A stretch of 64,000 nucleotides of DNA from the NCBI RefSeq assembly GCF_034350045.1, contig NZ_CP133781.1, positions 2,138,001 to 2,202,000 on the forward strand. The letters are read 5' to 3'. The stretch's first letter is position 1, and every line of letters starts with the position of its first letter. This stretch comes from Pseudomonas sp. CCI4.2 (lineage in GTDB: Bacteria; Pseudomonadota; Gammaproteobacteria; Pseudomonadales; Pseudomonadaceae). Made by a program: the position numbers and the translations under genes. Shown one piece after another: positions 34,866 to 44,137 of the stretch. The notes under the pieces are model-generated. The model saw only the letters and a list, made by a program, of their open reading frames with translations. It was not told where the DNA came from and made no database searches.

Positions 34866-37069
34866 TGAACATTACTTCTTCCCCCATGGGTCAGTCGCTG
34901 GACCGCGTTGACGGTGTATTAAAGGTTACGGGTCAGGCGCGGTACGCCGGTGAGTTTCCAGAAGCCGGCCTGCTGCACGGTAGCGTGGTGTCCAGCACCA
35001 TCGCTAAAGGTCGGGTAGTGAGCATTGACGCCTCAGCAGCACTGAAGGTGCCAGGTGTGGCGAGGGTTCTCGACCATCGCAATCGACCTATGCTCGCCAG
35101 TTACGACAAGGATTACGACGACGCTGACGCCGCCGAGGGCTCGCCGTTTCGCCCGCTGTATAACGACCGTGTCCTTTACAGTGGCCAGCCATTGGCCTTG
35201 GTGATCGCCGATACCCTTGAGCTGGCGCGCTATGCCGGTTCGTTGATCCGCATCGAATACGCCTACGAACCGCACGAAACCGATCTGCTGGCCGAGCAAG
35301 ACGAGGCGCATACCGCGCCCGCCGAAACGCCCAAGCCACGCGGCAATTTCAAGGCAGAGCTGGCCGGTGCAGCACTGAGCATCGATGTTCACTACAGCAC
35401 GCCGAACGAGTACCACAACCCAATGGAGCCCCACGCCTCGACGGTGCTTTACCGAGCTGATGGCAGCTTGCAGATTCACGACAAAACCCAAGGCCTGCAA
35501 AACTGCCAGAGCTACGTGCAAAAAGTCTTTGGGCTGGAAAAGGACCAGGTACGGATCCTGGCGGCGTTTGTCGGGGGCGCTTTTGGCTCTGGTTTGCGCC
35601 CGCAATATCAGCTGCCGTTGGCGGTGATGGCGGCGTTGGAGCTCAAGCGTTCCGTGCGCGTGACCCTGACTCGCCAGCAGATGTTTACCTTTGGTTATCG
35701 TCCGCGCACGTTGCAGCGCTTACGGTTGGGCGCTGCAGCCAATGGCCGGTTGGTAGCGGTGGGACACGATGCAATCGGCCAGACCTCGCGGTTCGAGGAT
35801 TTCACCGAGCATGTGGTGGAATGGAGCGGCATGCTCTACGCCTGCGACAACGTTGAGTTGACCTACAAGCTGGCGCCGCTGGACGTCTATACCCCGCTGG
35901 ATATGCGCGCCCCCGGTGCTGCGTTAGGCGTCAACGGTCTTGAATGCGCCATGGACGAGCTGGCATGTGCGCTGGCCATCGACCCGGTACAGCTGCGCTT
36001 GGTCAACTTTGCTGAGCGCAATGGTAACGAAGACAAACCCTATTCCAGTAAAGAGCTGCGAGCGTGTTATGCCCAGGGCGCGGAGCGCTTCGGTTGGGAT
36101 CAGCGTAATCCCGAACCCCGCAGCATGCGCAACGGTCGGCAACTGATCGGTTGGGGAATGGCGGGCGGTGTCTGGGAGTCAATGCAAATGAAGGCCAGTG
36201 CCAAGGCGCAGATTGACGCTGACGGCAGATTGACCGTTAGCAGCGCAACCACTGACATTGGCACTGGCACCTACACCGTCATGACTCAAATCGCGGCGGC
36301 CAGCGCCGGGGTGGCGCTGGAAAACGTTACGTTTGTATTGGGTGATTCATCGCTGCCCACGGCGCCTCTGCAAGGTGGCTCATTCACCGTCTCATCAGTA
36401 GGCACGGCGGTGCAGCAAGCGTGTGAGGCACTTCGAGAAAAGCTGTTGGAAGCGGCTCGCGGTGTCAATCCGGCGTTGGCGTTGATAGCGGCAGACCAAG
36501 TGACGACCGCTGAGGGTTATTTGCACTGGGGTGAGCAGCGGCTTTCACTGGCGGAGGTCGTGCGCAGCCTCCCCGGACAACAGGTGGAGGTTCTGGTCGA
36601 CGCCAAACCTGACGAAAAAAAGCGTAAGCCTTATGCCACGGCGACGCATTCGGCGGTGTTCGTCGAGGTCCAGGTGGATGAAGACTTGGGTACCGTGAAT
36701 GTCAGTCGAGTGGTCAGTGCCATTGCGGCCGGGCAAGTGATCAACCTGAAGCTGGCGCGCAGCCAGATTCTCGGAGGCGTGGTCTGGGGCATCGGCATGG
36801 CGTTGCATGAAGAGGCGCAGACCGACCACACCCTGGGGCGCACCATGAACCACAGCCTGGCCGAATACCACATCCCGGTGAACGCGGATATCGGTCATAT
36901 AGAGGTGATATTCGTTGAAGAAAATGACGACATCGTCAATGCGCTGGGTTCCAAAGGAGTCGGTGAAATCGGGATCTGTGGTGTCGCCGCCGCCGTGGCG
37001 AACGCCATCTACCACGCCACCGGCAAGCGGATTCGCGACTTCCCGATCACCTTGGATAAGTTGATTTAA
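34865..37069 (+). CDS. Aldehyde oxidase/dehydrogenase molybdenum-cofactor subunit (PaoC/YagR-like)
   Basis: 734 aa catalytic subunit. N-terminal aldehyde-oxidase a/b hammerhead (DGVLKVTGQARYAGEF) is followed by Mo-cofactor-binding segments (FVGGAFGSG, RAPGAALGVNGLECAMDELA, QGGSFTVSSVGTAV). The active-site Glu is in the C-terminal SKGVGEIGICG. The PaoABC enzyme oxidises aromatic and other aldehydes to acids; the substrate here is not known. The start overlaps the previous stop (TGATG). No PaoD/XdhC-type cofactor-insertion chaperone gene follows, unlike the E. coli operon; the next gene is a binding protein 176 bases on. Confidence 0.93.
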   Translation: MNITSSPMGQSLDRVDGVLKVTGQARYAGEFPEAGLLHGSVVSSTIAKGRVVSIDASAALKVPGVARVLDHRNRPMLASYDKDYDDADAAEGSPFRPLYNDRVLYSGQPLALVIADTLELARYAGSLIRIEYAYEPHETDLLAEQDEAHTAPAETPKPRGNFKAELAGAALSIDVHYSTPNEYHNPMEPHASTVLYRADGSLQIHDKTQGLQNCQSYVQKVFGLEKDQVRILAAFVGGAFGSGLRPQYQLPLAVMAALELKRSVRVTLTRQQMFTFGYRPRTLQRLRLGAAANGRLVAVGHDAIGQTSRFEDFTEHVVEWSGMLYACDNVELTYKLAPLDVYTPLDMRAPGAALGVNGLECAMDELACALAIDPVQLRLVNFAERNGNEDKPYSSKELRACYAQGAERFGWDQRNPEPRSMRNGRQLIGWGMAGGVWESMQMKASAKAQIDADGRLTVSSATTDIGTGTYTVMTQIAAASAGVALENVTFVLGDSSLPTAPLQGGSFTVSSVGTAVQQACEALREKLLEAARGVNPALALIAADQVTTAEGYLHWGEQRLSLAEVVRSLPGQQVEVLVDAKPDEKKRKPYATATHSAVFVEVQVDEDLGTVNVSRVVSAIAAGQVINLKLARSQILGGVVWGIGMALHEEAQTDHTLGRTMNHSLAEYHIPVNADIGHIEVIFVEENDDIVNALGSKGVGEIGICGVAAAVANAIYHATGKRIRDFPITLDKLI

Positions 37070-37245
37070 AGGATGCCCCACACGCGTTATGCCTTTCGCC
37101 AACAAGTTGTTTCATGTCGCTAGGGTGCAAGCGCAGGTCGCATAGAGGCGTTTTGTTTGCGGGGCTGCTGGTTAATTTGGTACGACACGGCAACATTCGA
37201 TTGCCGCGCTGCACATAAAAGATCAGTCAACCCGAGGGAGCACGC

Positions 37246-38187
37246 ATGAAGAGATTTATCCGTCATATCGGTTGTGGTGTGTTGATGCTGAGCAGTACCG
37301 CGTTGATGGCGGCTGAGCCCGCCGCTTGCCAGAATGTGCGCATGGGCGTGGTCAACTGGACGGATGTAATTGCCACGAGTGCTGTGGCTGAAGTGCTGCT
37401 CCAGAACATGGGTTATCAGGTCAAACAAACCAGCGCGGCGCAACAAATCGTATTTGGTGGTATGCGGGACGGGCGGCTGGATGTGTTCCTTGGCTACTGG
37501 AAACCGGCCATGGATAAAAATATCGCACCGTTTATCGCGGCTAATCAGGTGAAGGTGCTCGAAAAACCGAGCATGAATGATGCTCAGGCGACTCTCGCGG
37601 TGCCCGATTATGTGGCTGCGGGTGGTCTCAAAACCTTCGCCGATATCGCCAAGTTCAAAGACAAACTCGGTGGCAAAATTTACGGCATCGAGCCTGGCAC
37701 CGGTGCCAACTCCACCATCAAAGCCATGATCGACAGCAACCAGTTCGGCCTCGGTGGTTTTCAGCTGGTCGAATCGGGTGAAGCCGGCATGCTGGCGGCC
37801 GTGTCGCGGGCGATCAAGCGCAATGAGTGGGTGGTGTTCGTCGGCTGGACGCCGCATCCCATGAACATCAACATGAAAATCGCTTACTTAACGGGCAGTG
37901 AAGACGTGTTCGGCCCAAATGAAGGCGCCGCTACCGTGTCGGTCGTCACGGCACCGGATTACGCCCAGCGTTGCCCTAACGTCAGCCGCCTGCTGAGCAA
38001 TCTGACGTTCAACGCCGCGCAGGAAAGCCAGTTGATGGTGCCGATAATGGACCGCAAAGCGCCAAACGACGTGGCCAAGCAGTGGCTGCGTGATCACCCT
38101 GAAGACGTGCAACGCTGGTTGGCCGGTGTCACCACGTTCGACGGTAAAGACGCGGCCAAAAACCTGCAACTTAGCCTCAGCCAATAA
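37246..38187 (+). CDS. Periplasmic choline/betaine-type substrate-binding protein (orphan)
   Basis: 313 aa. A signal peptide (cleavage after about residue 23, STALMAA) precedes an OpuAC-type domain with the aromatic ligand-box residues expected for quaternary amines: VNWTDV, LGYWKPAMD and FVGWTPHPMNINM. It resembles ChoX/CbcX/CaiX-type receptors. No permease or ATPase gene is adjacent. In pseudomonads such orphan receptors deliver choline, betaine or carnitine to a shared CbcWV-type core transporter (family knowledge). The ligand cannot be decided from sequence alone. Confidence 0.88.
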   Translation: MKRFIRHIGCGVLMLSSTALMAAEPAACQNVRMGVVNWTDVIATSAVAEVLLQNMGYQVKQTSAAQQIVFGGMRDGRLDVFLGYWKPAMDKNIAPFIAANQVKVLEKPSMNDAQATLAVPDYVAAGGLKTFADIAKFKDKLGGKIYGIEPGTGANSTIKAMIDSNQFGLGGFQLVESGEAGMLAAVSRAIKRNEWVVFVGWTPHPMNINMKIAYLTGSEDVFGPNEGAATVSVVTAPDYAQRCPNVSRLLSNLTFNAAQESQLMVPIMDRKAPNDVAKQWLRDHPEDVQRWLAGVTTFDGKDAAKNLQLSLSQ

Positions 38188-38246
38188 CGCCAACGCCCTC
38201 GCAGTTGCCCGGCCCCGCCGTGTTGTTGGGCGGGGCTGGAGCTTGC

Positions 38247-39179
38247 ATGATTTCACGCTATATTTTGTCTCCCGCGATGGCCGATTTTATCGCGCAGACC
38301 CTCAGTTTTACCGCCACAACCCCTGACATCAACGGCATGCGTGAAGCCTATTCGCGCATGTGCCGCGCCTTTACGCCTGAGCGACCAGCGGGTTTGGACG
38401 TTACTGACCTTCCCCTCGCCGAAGTGCCCGTGCGCTGTTACCGGCCTTTGGGTACAGCGCCCGCAAATGGCTGGCCGTGCGTGGTGTATTTGCACGGGGG
38501 TGGCTGGGTGGTGGGCGATCTGGAGTCTCACGATTTTTTGACCAGCGCGTTAGCGTCAGATTTGGGCGCAGTAGTTATCGCGGTGGATTACCGTTTGGCT
38601 CCGGAGTTTCCATTCCCGGCGGCGTTCGATGATTGCCTAGCCGTGTGGCGGGGTATCCAGCAACAGGCGAGCCGCTTGTTTATCGACCCGCAACGGGTGG
38701 GGATTGCCGGGGACAGCGCGGGCGGTAACCTGGCAGCGGCGCTCTGTTTAGCGTTGCGTGATAGCGGTGAACCTCAGCCCAAAGGACAAGCATTGCTGTA
38801 TCCGGGGTTGGGCGGGGCATCGGACTTGCCGTCACGTAGCGAGTGTGCAGACGCGCCGTTGTTGAGCAATAGCGATCTGGAATGTTATCGAGCGCTGTAC
38901 TTGACCCATCGTCATCAGGAAAAACTGCCCTACACGATGCCGTTGATGGCCAGCGATTTCAGCGGATTGGCCCCGGCATTCATAGCTTCGGCTCAATACG
39001 ATCCGTTGCGGGATGACGGCGTTTACTACCACCAGGCACTGACTGATGCGCAGGTGCCCAGCGAGTTTTATCTGGGTGCCGGCTTGGTCCACGGTTGCTT
39101 ACGGGCTAAAGGCAAGGCAGAAGAAGTGGATGCGTTGTATGGAAAGCTGTTAGCGGCTCTGCGTAAATTCTTGGTGTAA
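38247..39179 (+). CDS. HSL-family alpha/beta hydrolase (esterase)
   Basis: 310 aa. Oxyanion motif YLHGGGWVVGDLES, nucleophile elbow GIAGDSAGGNLAAAL, catalytic Asp region SAQYDPLRDDG and catalytic His in GLVHGCLRA are all present, giving a complete hormone-sensitive-lipase-type esterase. No signal peptide, so cytoplasmic. The start MISRYILSP is preceded by GGAGC; the ATG 14 codons earlier is less suitable. It follows the choline-type receptor after 59 bases and may be co-transcribed, possibly to hydrolyse choline or carnitine esters (speculative). Confidence 0.87.
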   Translation: MISRYILSPAMADFIAQTLSFTATTPDINGMREAYSRMCRAFTPERPAGLDVTDLPLAEVPVRCYRPLGTAPANGWPCVVYLHGGGWVVGDLESHDFLTSALASDLGAVVIAVDYRLAPEFPFPAAFDDCLAVWRGIQQQASRLFIDPQRVGIAGDSAGGNLAAALCLALRDSGEPQPKGQALLYPGLGGASDLPSRSECADAPLLSNSDLECYRALYLTHRHQEKLPYTMPLMASDFSGLAPAFIASAQYDPLRDDGVYYHQALTDAQVPSEFYLGAGLVHGCLRAKGKAEEVDALYGKLLAALRKFLV

Positions 39180-39191
39180 AGCCAAAATTCC

Positions 39192-39481
39192 CTGTAGGAG
39201 GGTCCGCCACATCTTCGACGCTGCGCTGTCGCGCAGCAAACTGGTTGGCACTTTGTGTGGTTTGAGGTTGCAGCGTGTCAGGACTGAAGCCTTCCCGAAT
39301 AAATTCGGTCCCACAGTTTTTGGCGCTGCACAGATTTTTGTAGGAGCTGCCGAAGGCTGCGATTAGTCCGAGGACCTTCGCCAACAAGTTGGCTCCAGAT
39401 GGTCGCCCGCCTGTAGATCGCCCGTGAATTGAATATCAAATTACGGAAAGAGGCCCCGTGAAACCATGCGGCCGAACGCCG
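39192..39481 (+). repeat. Large dispersed intergenic repeat, copy C (inverse of 61229-61516)
   Basis: About 290 bases shared, in inverse orientation, with 61229-61516. Shared blocks include CGCGCAGCAAAC, GTGGTTTGAGGTTGCAG, GTCAGGACTGAAGCCTTCCC, GAATAAATTCGGTCCCACAG, GGCGGGCGAYC-type text and AAACCATGCGGCCGAACGC. It holds a REP-type palindrome and GTTGGCTC-type arms. Short overlapping frames inside (such as 39278-39616 on the minus strand) are not credible genes. Confidence 0.85.
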
Positions 39482-39669
39482 GAGCGAGGGCCCGCATGGT
39501 GGGGCAAGCCCTTTTGGCGGGACCTTTTTGCGGTTCGGCGTTCCGACGTTTGAAAAAGGTTCCTCGCTGTAAAAGCGAAACCATAAGCTCAGCAACCACA
39601 AAGGCCGGATATACACGCCAAACCCAGCGCCAACCCATTGTTTTCAAAAGATTAAAAAGTAGTTTGATA

Positions 39670-39740
39670 AGAGCCAACGTGTTGGCGAGGCGGTGTATCA
39701 GGCATACCGCGTTATGCCCTTCGCCAACACGTTGGCTCCT
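39670..39740. repeat. REPIN-like inverted repeat between convergent transcription units
   Basis: Perfect arms GAGCCAACGTGTTGGCGA and TCGCCAACACGTTGGCTC, 18 bases each, flank about 35 bases, directly before the MFS gene stop. Together with the repeat to its left it fills the 576-base gap 39180-39755, which has no other gene. Confidence 0.85.
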
Positions 39741-39755
39741 TGGTTTTTACCCGTC

Positions 39756-41042
39756 CTAAACCGCCGCTTTTTCCTGCTCCACAACGATGTCCCGCATCCG
39801 GTCACGATTAGCCAATGTAGGGAACAGTTTGACCCAGGTTCCAGTCACCACCAGCGTACCGATACCGCCCAGTACCACAGCGGGCACGGTGCCGAACCAG
39901 TGGGCGGTCAGGCCCGATTCGAATTCGCCGAGCTGGTTGGACGCGCCAATGAACAAGCCATTCACCGCGCTGACCCGGCCGCGCATTTCGTCGGGGGTTT
40001 CGAGCTGAACGAACGAGGCGCGAATGACCATGCTGATCATGTCTGCCGCGCCGAGCACTGCCAGCACTGCCAGCGAAAACCAGAACGACGTCGACAGGCC
40101 AAAGGCGATGGTTGCCACGCCGAACACGCCCACTGAGGTGAACATCACACGACCGACATTACGGTCCACTGAGAATCGTGCCAGCCAGAACGACATCAGC
40201 AGCGCGCCCACTGCTGGAGCCGAACGCAGCAGGCCAAGGCCCCACGGCCCGGTGAGCAAAATATCTTTGGCGAACACCGGCAGTAGCGCCGTGGCCCCGC
40301 CCAGCAGTACTGCGAACAAATCCAGTGAAATCGCGCCGAGAATGTCCGGACGGCTGCGGATAAAGCGAATGCCTGCCAGCAATGAATTTAGGGTTGCTTT
40401 ACCTGTGTTCAACGGTGTTTGACGCGCAGGCAGGTTAAACATCAGTACGCAGGCAATGATGTACAGCGCCACGGTCGGTCCGTAGACCCAAGAGCTGCCG
40501 AAGGCGTACAAAAAGCCGCCGAGAGCGGGCGCAACAATGGTCGCCGATTGCTGAGCCGACTGTGCAGCGGCCACCGCTCGCGGGAACAGCGTATTGGGCA
40601 CGATGGAAGGCAGCAGCGCCTGAGTCGTTGGCATTTCGAACGAACGGGCCGCGCCGAGTAAAAACGACAGGATGAAGATTATTTCTGGGGTAATGGTGCG
40701 GGTGCTGCTGCTGATGAACAGCGCCAGTGCGATCAACGCTTGAGCCGCCTGACAAATCGATGCGACCTTGCGCCGGTCATAACGGTCTGCCACGTGCCCG
40801 GTGTGCAGCATGAAAATGACCCGTGGAATGAACTGAACCAGGCCCACAAGCCCCAGGTCCAGTACGTTGCCGGTCAATTGGTAAATGTTCCAGCCGATGG
40901 CGACGCTGAGCATCTGAAAGCCGCTGGCGGTGAAAATTCGTGCAAACCAAAACGCCAAAAACGGACGATGGTGACGCAATAGCGTAGCTTCTTGGTTCGG
41001 CATTTCGGGTGCGGCCTCGACGGTGACGGGCGAGGTTACCAT
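39756..41042 (-). CDS. MFS exporter, EntS-like (MFS_3 group)
   Basis: 428 aa inner-membrane protein with about 12 helices. Family features include FWFARIFTASGFQMLSVAIGW, the loop VADRYDRRKVASICQ between helices 2 and 3, and FVQLETPDEMRGRVSAVNGLFIGASNQLGE. Those belong to the branch containing the siderophore exporter EntS and related efflux proteins; no siderophore gene is nearby, so the substrate is unknown. An alternative start at MPNQEATLLR, 13 codons inside, is possible; neither start has a good ribosome site. Divergent from cioA. Confidence 0.85.
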   Translation of the reverse strand: MVTSPVTVEAAPEMPNQEATLLRHHRPFLAFWFARIFTASGFQMLSVAIGWNIYQLTGNVLDLGLVGLVQFIPRVIFMLHTGHVADRYDRRKVASICQAAQALIALALFISSSTRTITPEIIFILSFLLGAARSFEMPTTQALLPSIVPNTLFPRAVAAAQSAQQSATIVAPALGGFLYAFGSSWVYGPTVALYIIACVLMFNLPARQTPLNTGKATLNSLLAGIRFIRSRPDILGAISLDLFAVLLGGATALLPVFAKDILLTGPWGLGLLRSAPAVGALLMSFWLARFSVDRNVGRVMFTSVGVFGVATIAFGLSTSFWFSLAVLAVLGAADMISMVIRASFVQLETPDEMRGRVSAVNGLFIGASNQLGEFESGLTAHWFGTVPAVVLGGIGTLVVTGTWVKLFPTLANRDRMRDIVVEQEKAAV

Positions 41043-41170
41043 GTGCTTTGTAACATTTGTTTGCGTCAGTGATAGTTGTCGTACCTCTTGTCACGAAGTG
41101 AGACAACTCGCCACGCGACAATCAACCGCACAGTTCAAGCCCCGAAATAGGTCTACTCTTTGATCCATGG

Positions 41171-41184
41171 TTGATCTGGATCAA
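41171..41184. promoter_or_regulatory. ANR/FNR box upstream of cioAB
   Basis: TTGAT-CTGG-ATCAA is a perfect match to the ANR/FNR consensus TTGAT-N4-ATCAA, centred about 157 bases before the cioA start. In P. aeruginosa cioAB is under ANR control (established). A TTATTC hexamer at 41201-41206 could be a -10 element, but this is weak. Confidence 0.8.
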
Positions 41185-41334
41185 GGTGTCGCACGGCGCT
41201 TTATTCCAGGTCTTCTGCAATCCTGCGTCGCGAAATTATTACAGAAAAATTCCAACACCCAGCACTCATATCTGTGGGGGCAGTTGGTGCTGACCTTGGT
41301 CAGTCGCCACAATCACCTGATTAGAGGAAGACCT

Positions 41335-42777
41335 ATGTTCGGTTTGGAGGCAATTGATCTCGCCCGAATTCAGTTCGCATTCACCATTTCGTTTCACATC
41401 CTGTTCCCTGCCATCACCATTGGTTTGGCAAGTTACCTGGCGGTACTCGAAGGGTTGTGGCTGAAGACCAAGAACGATGTATACCGAGATCTGTACCACT
41501 TCTGGTCGAAAGTTTTTGCGGTTAACTTCGGCATGGGCGTGGTCTCTGGGCTGGTGATGGCCTATCAGTTCGGTACCAACTGGAGCCGGTTCTCTGACTT
41601 CGCCGGTTCCGTCACTGGTCCGCTGCTGACCTATGAGGTGTTGACTGCGTTCTTCCTGGAAGCTGGTTTCCTTGGGGTCATGCTCTTCGGCTGGAACAAG
41701 GTCGGGCGTAATTTACACTTCTTCTCCACCGTCATGGTCGCTATCGGCACCCTGATTTCGACATTCTGGATTTTGGCGTCCAACAGTTGGATGCAAACGC
41801 CCCAGGGTTTTGAAATAGTCGACGGCCGAGTGATCCCGGTGGATTGGCTGGCGGTGATTTTCAACCCGTCGTTCCCGTACCGCTTGGCGCACATGGCCAC
41901 TGCGGCGTTTGTCGCCACCGCCTTCTTTGTCGGATCCTCTGCTGCTTGGCACCTGTTGCGTGGTCGCGATACCCCGCAAATCCGCACGATGTTGTCCATG
42001 GCAATGTGGATGGCGCTGGTGGTCGCGCCAATACAAGCGGTGATCGGCGATTTCCACGGCCTTAATACGTTGAAGTATCAACCGGCTAAAATCGCCGCGA
42101 TTGAAGGCCACTGGGAAAACGATGGCGACAAGCCTACCCCGTTGATCCTGTTCGGTCTGCCGGACATGAAAGCCGAGAAAACCAAATACGCTGTAGAAAT
42201 CCCCTACTTGGGCAGCTTGATCCTGACGCACACCTTGACCGAGCAAGTGCCAGCGCTCAAGAGCTTCAAGCCTGAAGATCGGCCTAATTCGACCATTGTG
42301 TTCTGGTCGTTCAGGGTCATGGTTGGCTTGGGCTTCCTGATGATTTTCACCGGGTTGTGGAGCCTCTGGCTGCGGATGCGCGGCAAGCTCTATCAATCCC
42401 GAGCGTTCTTGTACATGGCGTTGTGGATGGGGCCATCGGGGTTGATCGCAATGTTGGCCGGTTGGTTCACCACTGAAATCGGGCGCCAGCCATGGGTGGT
42501 TTACGGCCTGCTACGCACCGCAGATGCGTCTTCCGGGCATAGCTTCGGGCAGATGAGCCTGACGCTGGGCTTGTTTGTGGTGGTCTACTTCACGCTGTTC
42601 GGTGTGGGTCTGGGTTACATGATGCGTTTGGTGCGCAAAGGTCCGATCAACAACGAAGGCAAGGAACAGAAGCACGGCGGTCCTGGCCAGAAACGTACGC
42701 CTGCTCGTCCACTCTCCGCTGCCGTTGAAGGCTCCGAAGACGGCGACCCACACGACAGCCTGAGCAAGGGGAACTGA
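41335..42777 (+). CDS. cioA: Cyanide-insensitive terminal oxidase (cytochrome bd type) subunit I
   Basis: 480 aa quinol oxidase subunit I. Haem-ligand region near the N-terminus (ARIQFAFTISFHILFPA), the quinol-site segment with a short Q loop, and GWFTTEIGRQPWVVYG are typical of the CioA branch of bd oxidases. The enzyme reduces oxygen to water at the inner membrane and tolerates cyanide. The start MFGLEAIDL has AGAGGA at 6 bases; upstream codons back to 41167 contain the ANR box and are untranslated. First gene of cioA-cioB-DUF2474. Confidence 0.95.
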   Translation: MFGLEAIDLARIQFAFTISFHILFPAITIGLASYLAVLEGLWLKTKNDVYRDLYHFWSKVFAVNFGMGVVSGLVMAYQFGTNWSRFSDFAGSVTGPLLTYEVLTAFFLEAGFLGVMLFGWNKVGRNLHFFSTVMVAIGTLISTFWILASNSWMQTPQGFEIVDGRVIPVDWLAVIFNPSFPYRLAHMATAAFVATAFFVGSSAAWHLLRGRDTPQIRTMLSMAMWMALVVAPIQAVIGDFHGLNTLKYQPAKIAAIEGHWENDGDKPTPLILFGLPDMKAEKTKYAVEIPYLGSLILTHTLTEQVPALKSFKPEDRPNSTIVFWSFRVMVGLGFLMIFTGLWSLWLRMRGKLYQSRAFLYMALWMGPSGLIAMLAGWFTTEIGRQPWVVYGLLRTADASSGHSFGQMSLTLGLFVVVYFTLFGVGLGYMMRLVRKGPINNEGKEQKHGGPGQKRTPARPLSAAVEGSEDGDPHDSLSKGN

Positions 42778-42780
42778 GTC

Positions 42781-43788
42781 ATGGGTATTGATCTTCCGCT
42801 GATTTGGGCCGTAATCATCATCTTCGGCATCATGATGTACGTGGTTATGGATGGCTTCGACTTGGGCATCGGGATTCTTTTCCCGTTCATCAAGGACGAT
42901 TCTGAGCGTGACGTGATGATGAACACGGTCGCGCCGGTGTGGGACGGTAATGAAACCTGGCTGGTATTGGGCGGCGCGGCGCTGTTTGGCGCGTTCCCGC
43001 TGGCCTATGCGGTCGTATTGTCGGCGCTGTACTTGCCGCTGATTCTGATGCTGATTGGTTTGATCTTTCGCGGCGTGGCCTTCGAGTTTCGCTTCAAGGC
43101 CAAGGCTGAGAAACGTCATTTGTGGGACATGGCGTTTATCGGTGGCTCGCTGACGGCTACGTTCTTTCAGGGCGTCGCGCTGGGGGCCTTTATTGACGGT
43201 ATTCCGGTGGTCAATCGACAGTTTTCCGGTGGCTCATTGGATTGGCTGACGCCGTTTACGCTGTTTTGCGGGGTGGCGCTGATCGTTGCGTATGCGCTGC
43301 TGGGCTGCACGTGGTTGATCATGAAGACTGAAGGCAAGCTGCAAAAGCAGATGCATGATTTGGCGCGACCGTTGGCGTTGGTGGTGTTGGCCGTGACGGG
43401 CGTTGTCAGTATCTGGACACCTCTGGCCCATGCCGAAATCGCCCACCGTTGGTTCAGCCTGCCGAACCTGTTCTGGTTCTTGCCAGTGCCAGTGTTGGTG
43501 CTGGTCACGATGTACGGTTTGTTTAAAGCGGTGGCTCGGAACGCTCACTACACGCCTTTTCTGTTGACGCTGGTGTTGATCTTTCTCGGCTATAGCGGTT
43601 TGGGGATTAGCCTGTGGCCGCATATCGTGCCGCCGTCGATCACCATTTGGGACGCCGCCGCGCCGCCGCAAAGCCAAGGCTTTATGTTGGTGGGCACGCT
43701 GTTCATCATCCCGTTCATTCTGGGTTACACGTTCTGGAGCTACTACGTGTTCCGCGGCAAGGTGACTCACGAAGACGGTTATCACTAG
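42781..43788 (+). CDS. cioB: Cyanide-insensitive terminal oxidase subunit II
   Basis: 335 aa with about eight helices. MDGFDLGIGILFPF, VWDGNETWLVLGGAALFGAFP and FRGVAFEFRFKA are the conserved CydB/CioB segments. Pairs with CioA to hold the haems. Three bases separate it from the cioA stop, so they are one operon. Confidence 0.95.
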   Translation: MGIDLPLIWAVIIIFGIMMYVVMDGFDLGIGILFPFIKDDSERDVMMNTVAPVWDGNETWLVLGGAALFGAFPLAYAVVLSALYLPLILMLIGLIFRGVAFEFRFKAKAEKRHLWDMAFIGGSLTATFFQGVALGAFIDGIPVVNRQFSGGSLDWLTPFTLFCGVALIVAYALLGCTWLIMKTEGKLQKQMHDLARPLALVVLAVTGVVSIWTPLAHAEIAHRWFSLPNLFWFLPVPVLVLVTMYGLFKAVARNAHYTPFLLTLVLIFLGYSGLGISLWPHIVPPSITIWDAAAPPQSQGFMLVGTLFIIPFILGYTFWSYYVFRGKVTHEDGYH

Positions 43789-43801
43789 GGGGGATGCGCT
43801 G

Positions 43802-43969
43802 ATGGCTAGCAAAGGGTCTGTTCACGAACCAGACCCGGCCCTGAAAAAGCCGATGTGGCAGCGGGTCGGGTGGTTGATTGTGATTTACGTCGGCAGCGTA
43901 ACAGCGCTGGGCATTGTCGCCTACGGCATGCGCTTGTTCATGAACGCAGCGGGGTTGACCAGTCATTAG
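43802..43969 (+). CDS. DUF2474 small membrane subunit of the Cio oxidase operon
   Basis: 55 aa peptide starting MASKGSVHEPDPALKKPMWQ, with a single membrane helix (about residues 24-43, beginning WLIVIYVGSV). Small DUF2474 proteins occur directly after cioB in many pseudomonads and are thought to be CydX-like accessory subunits that stabilise the oxidase. It begins 13 bases after the cioB stop with a G-rich ribosome site (GGGGGA). Its shortness makes it easy to miss. Confidence 0.8.
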   Translation: MASKGSVHEPDPALKKPMWQRVGWLIVIYVGSVTALGIVAYGMRLFMNAAGLTSH

Positions 43970-43999
43970 GTGGTAACCCCACGACCCTGTAGATACCGT

Positions 44000-44108
44000 C
44001 TTGTTGGCGAAGCGCTCGATGCTGCGGTGTGGCAGAAAAGCTTCCCGAATTAATGCGGTCCCACAGGGTTTTACGATTGTCTGTGAGGCCGAATTCGTTC
44101 GGAAGGGC
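44000..44108. repeat. REPIN-like repeat cluster downstream of the cio operon
   Basis: Starts TTGTTGGCGAAGCG. The inner palindromic pair is CTTCCCGAATTAATGCGGTC-CCACAG against CTGTGAGGCCGAATTCGTTC-GGAAGG. Lies between the convergent DUF2474 and rlmG genes. Confidence 0.7.
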
Positions 44109-44137
44109 GCAGCAGTGCTTCACACAAACCGCGCGAT

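Noticed and set aside
39278..39616. 112-codon minus-strand frame as a hypothetical protein
   Set aside because: It lies within a dispersed intergenic repeat whose other copy does not keep the frame in an equivalent context.
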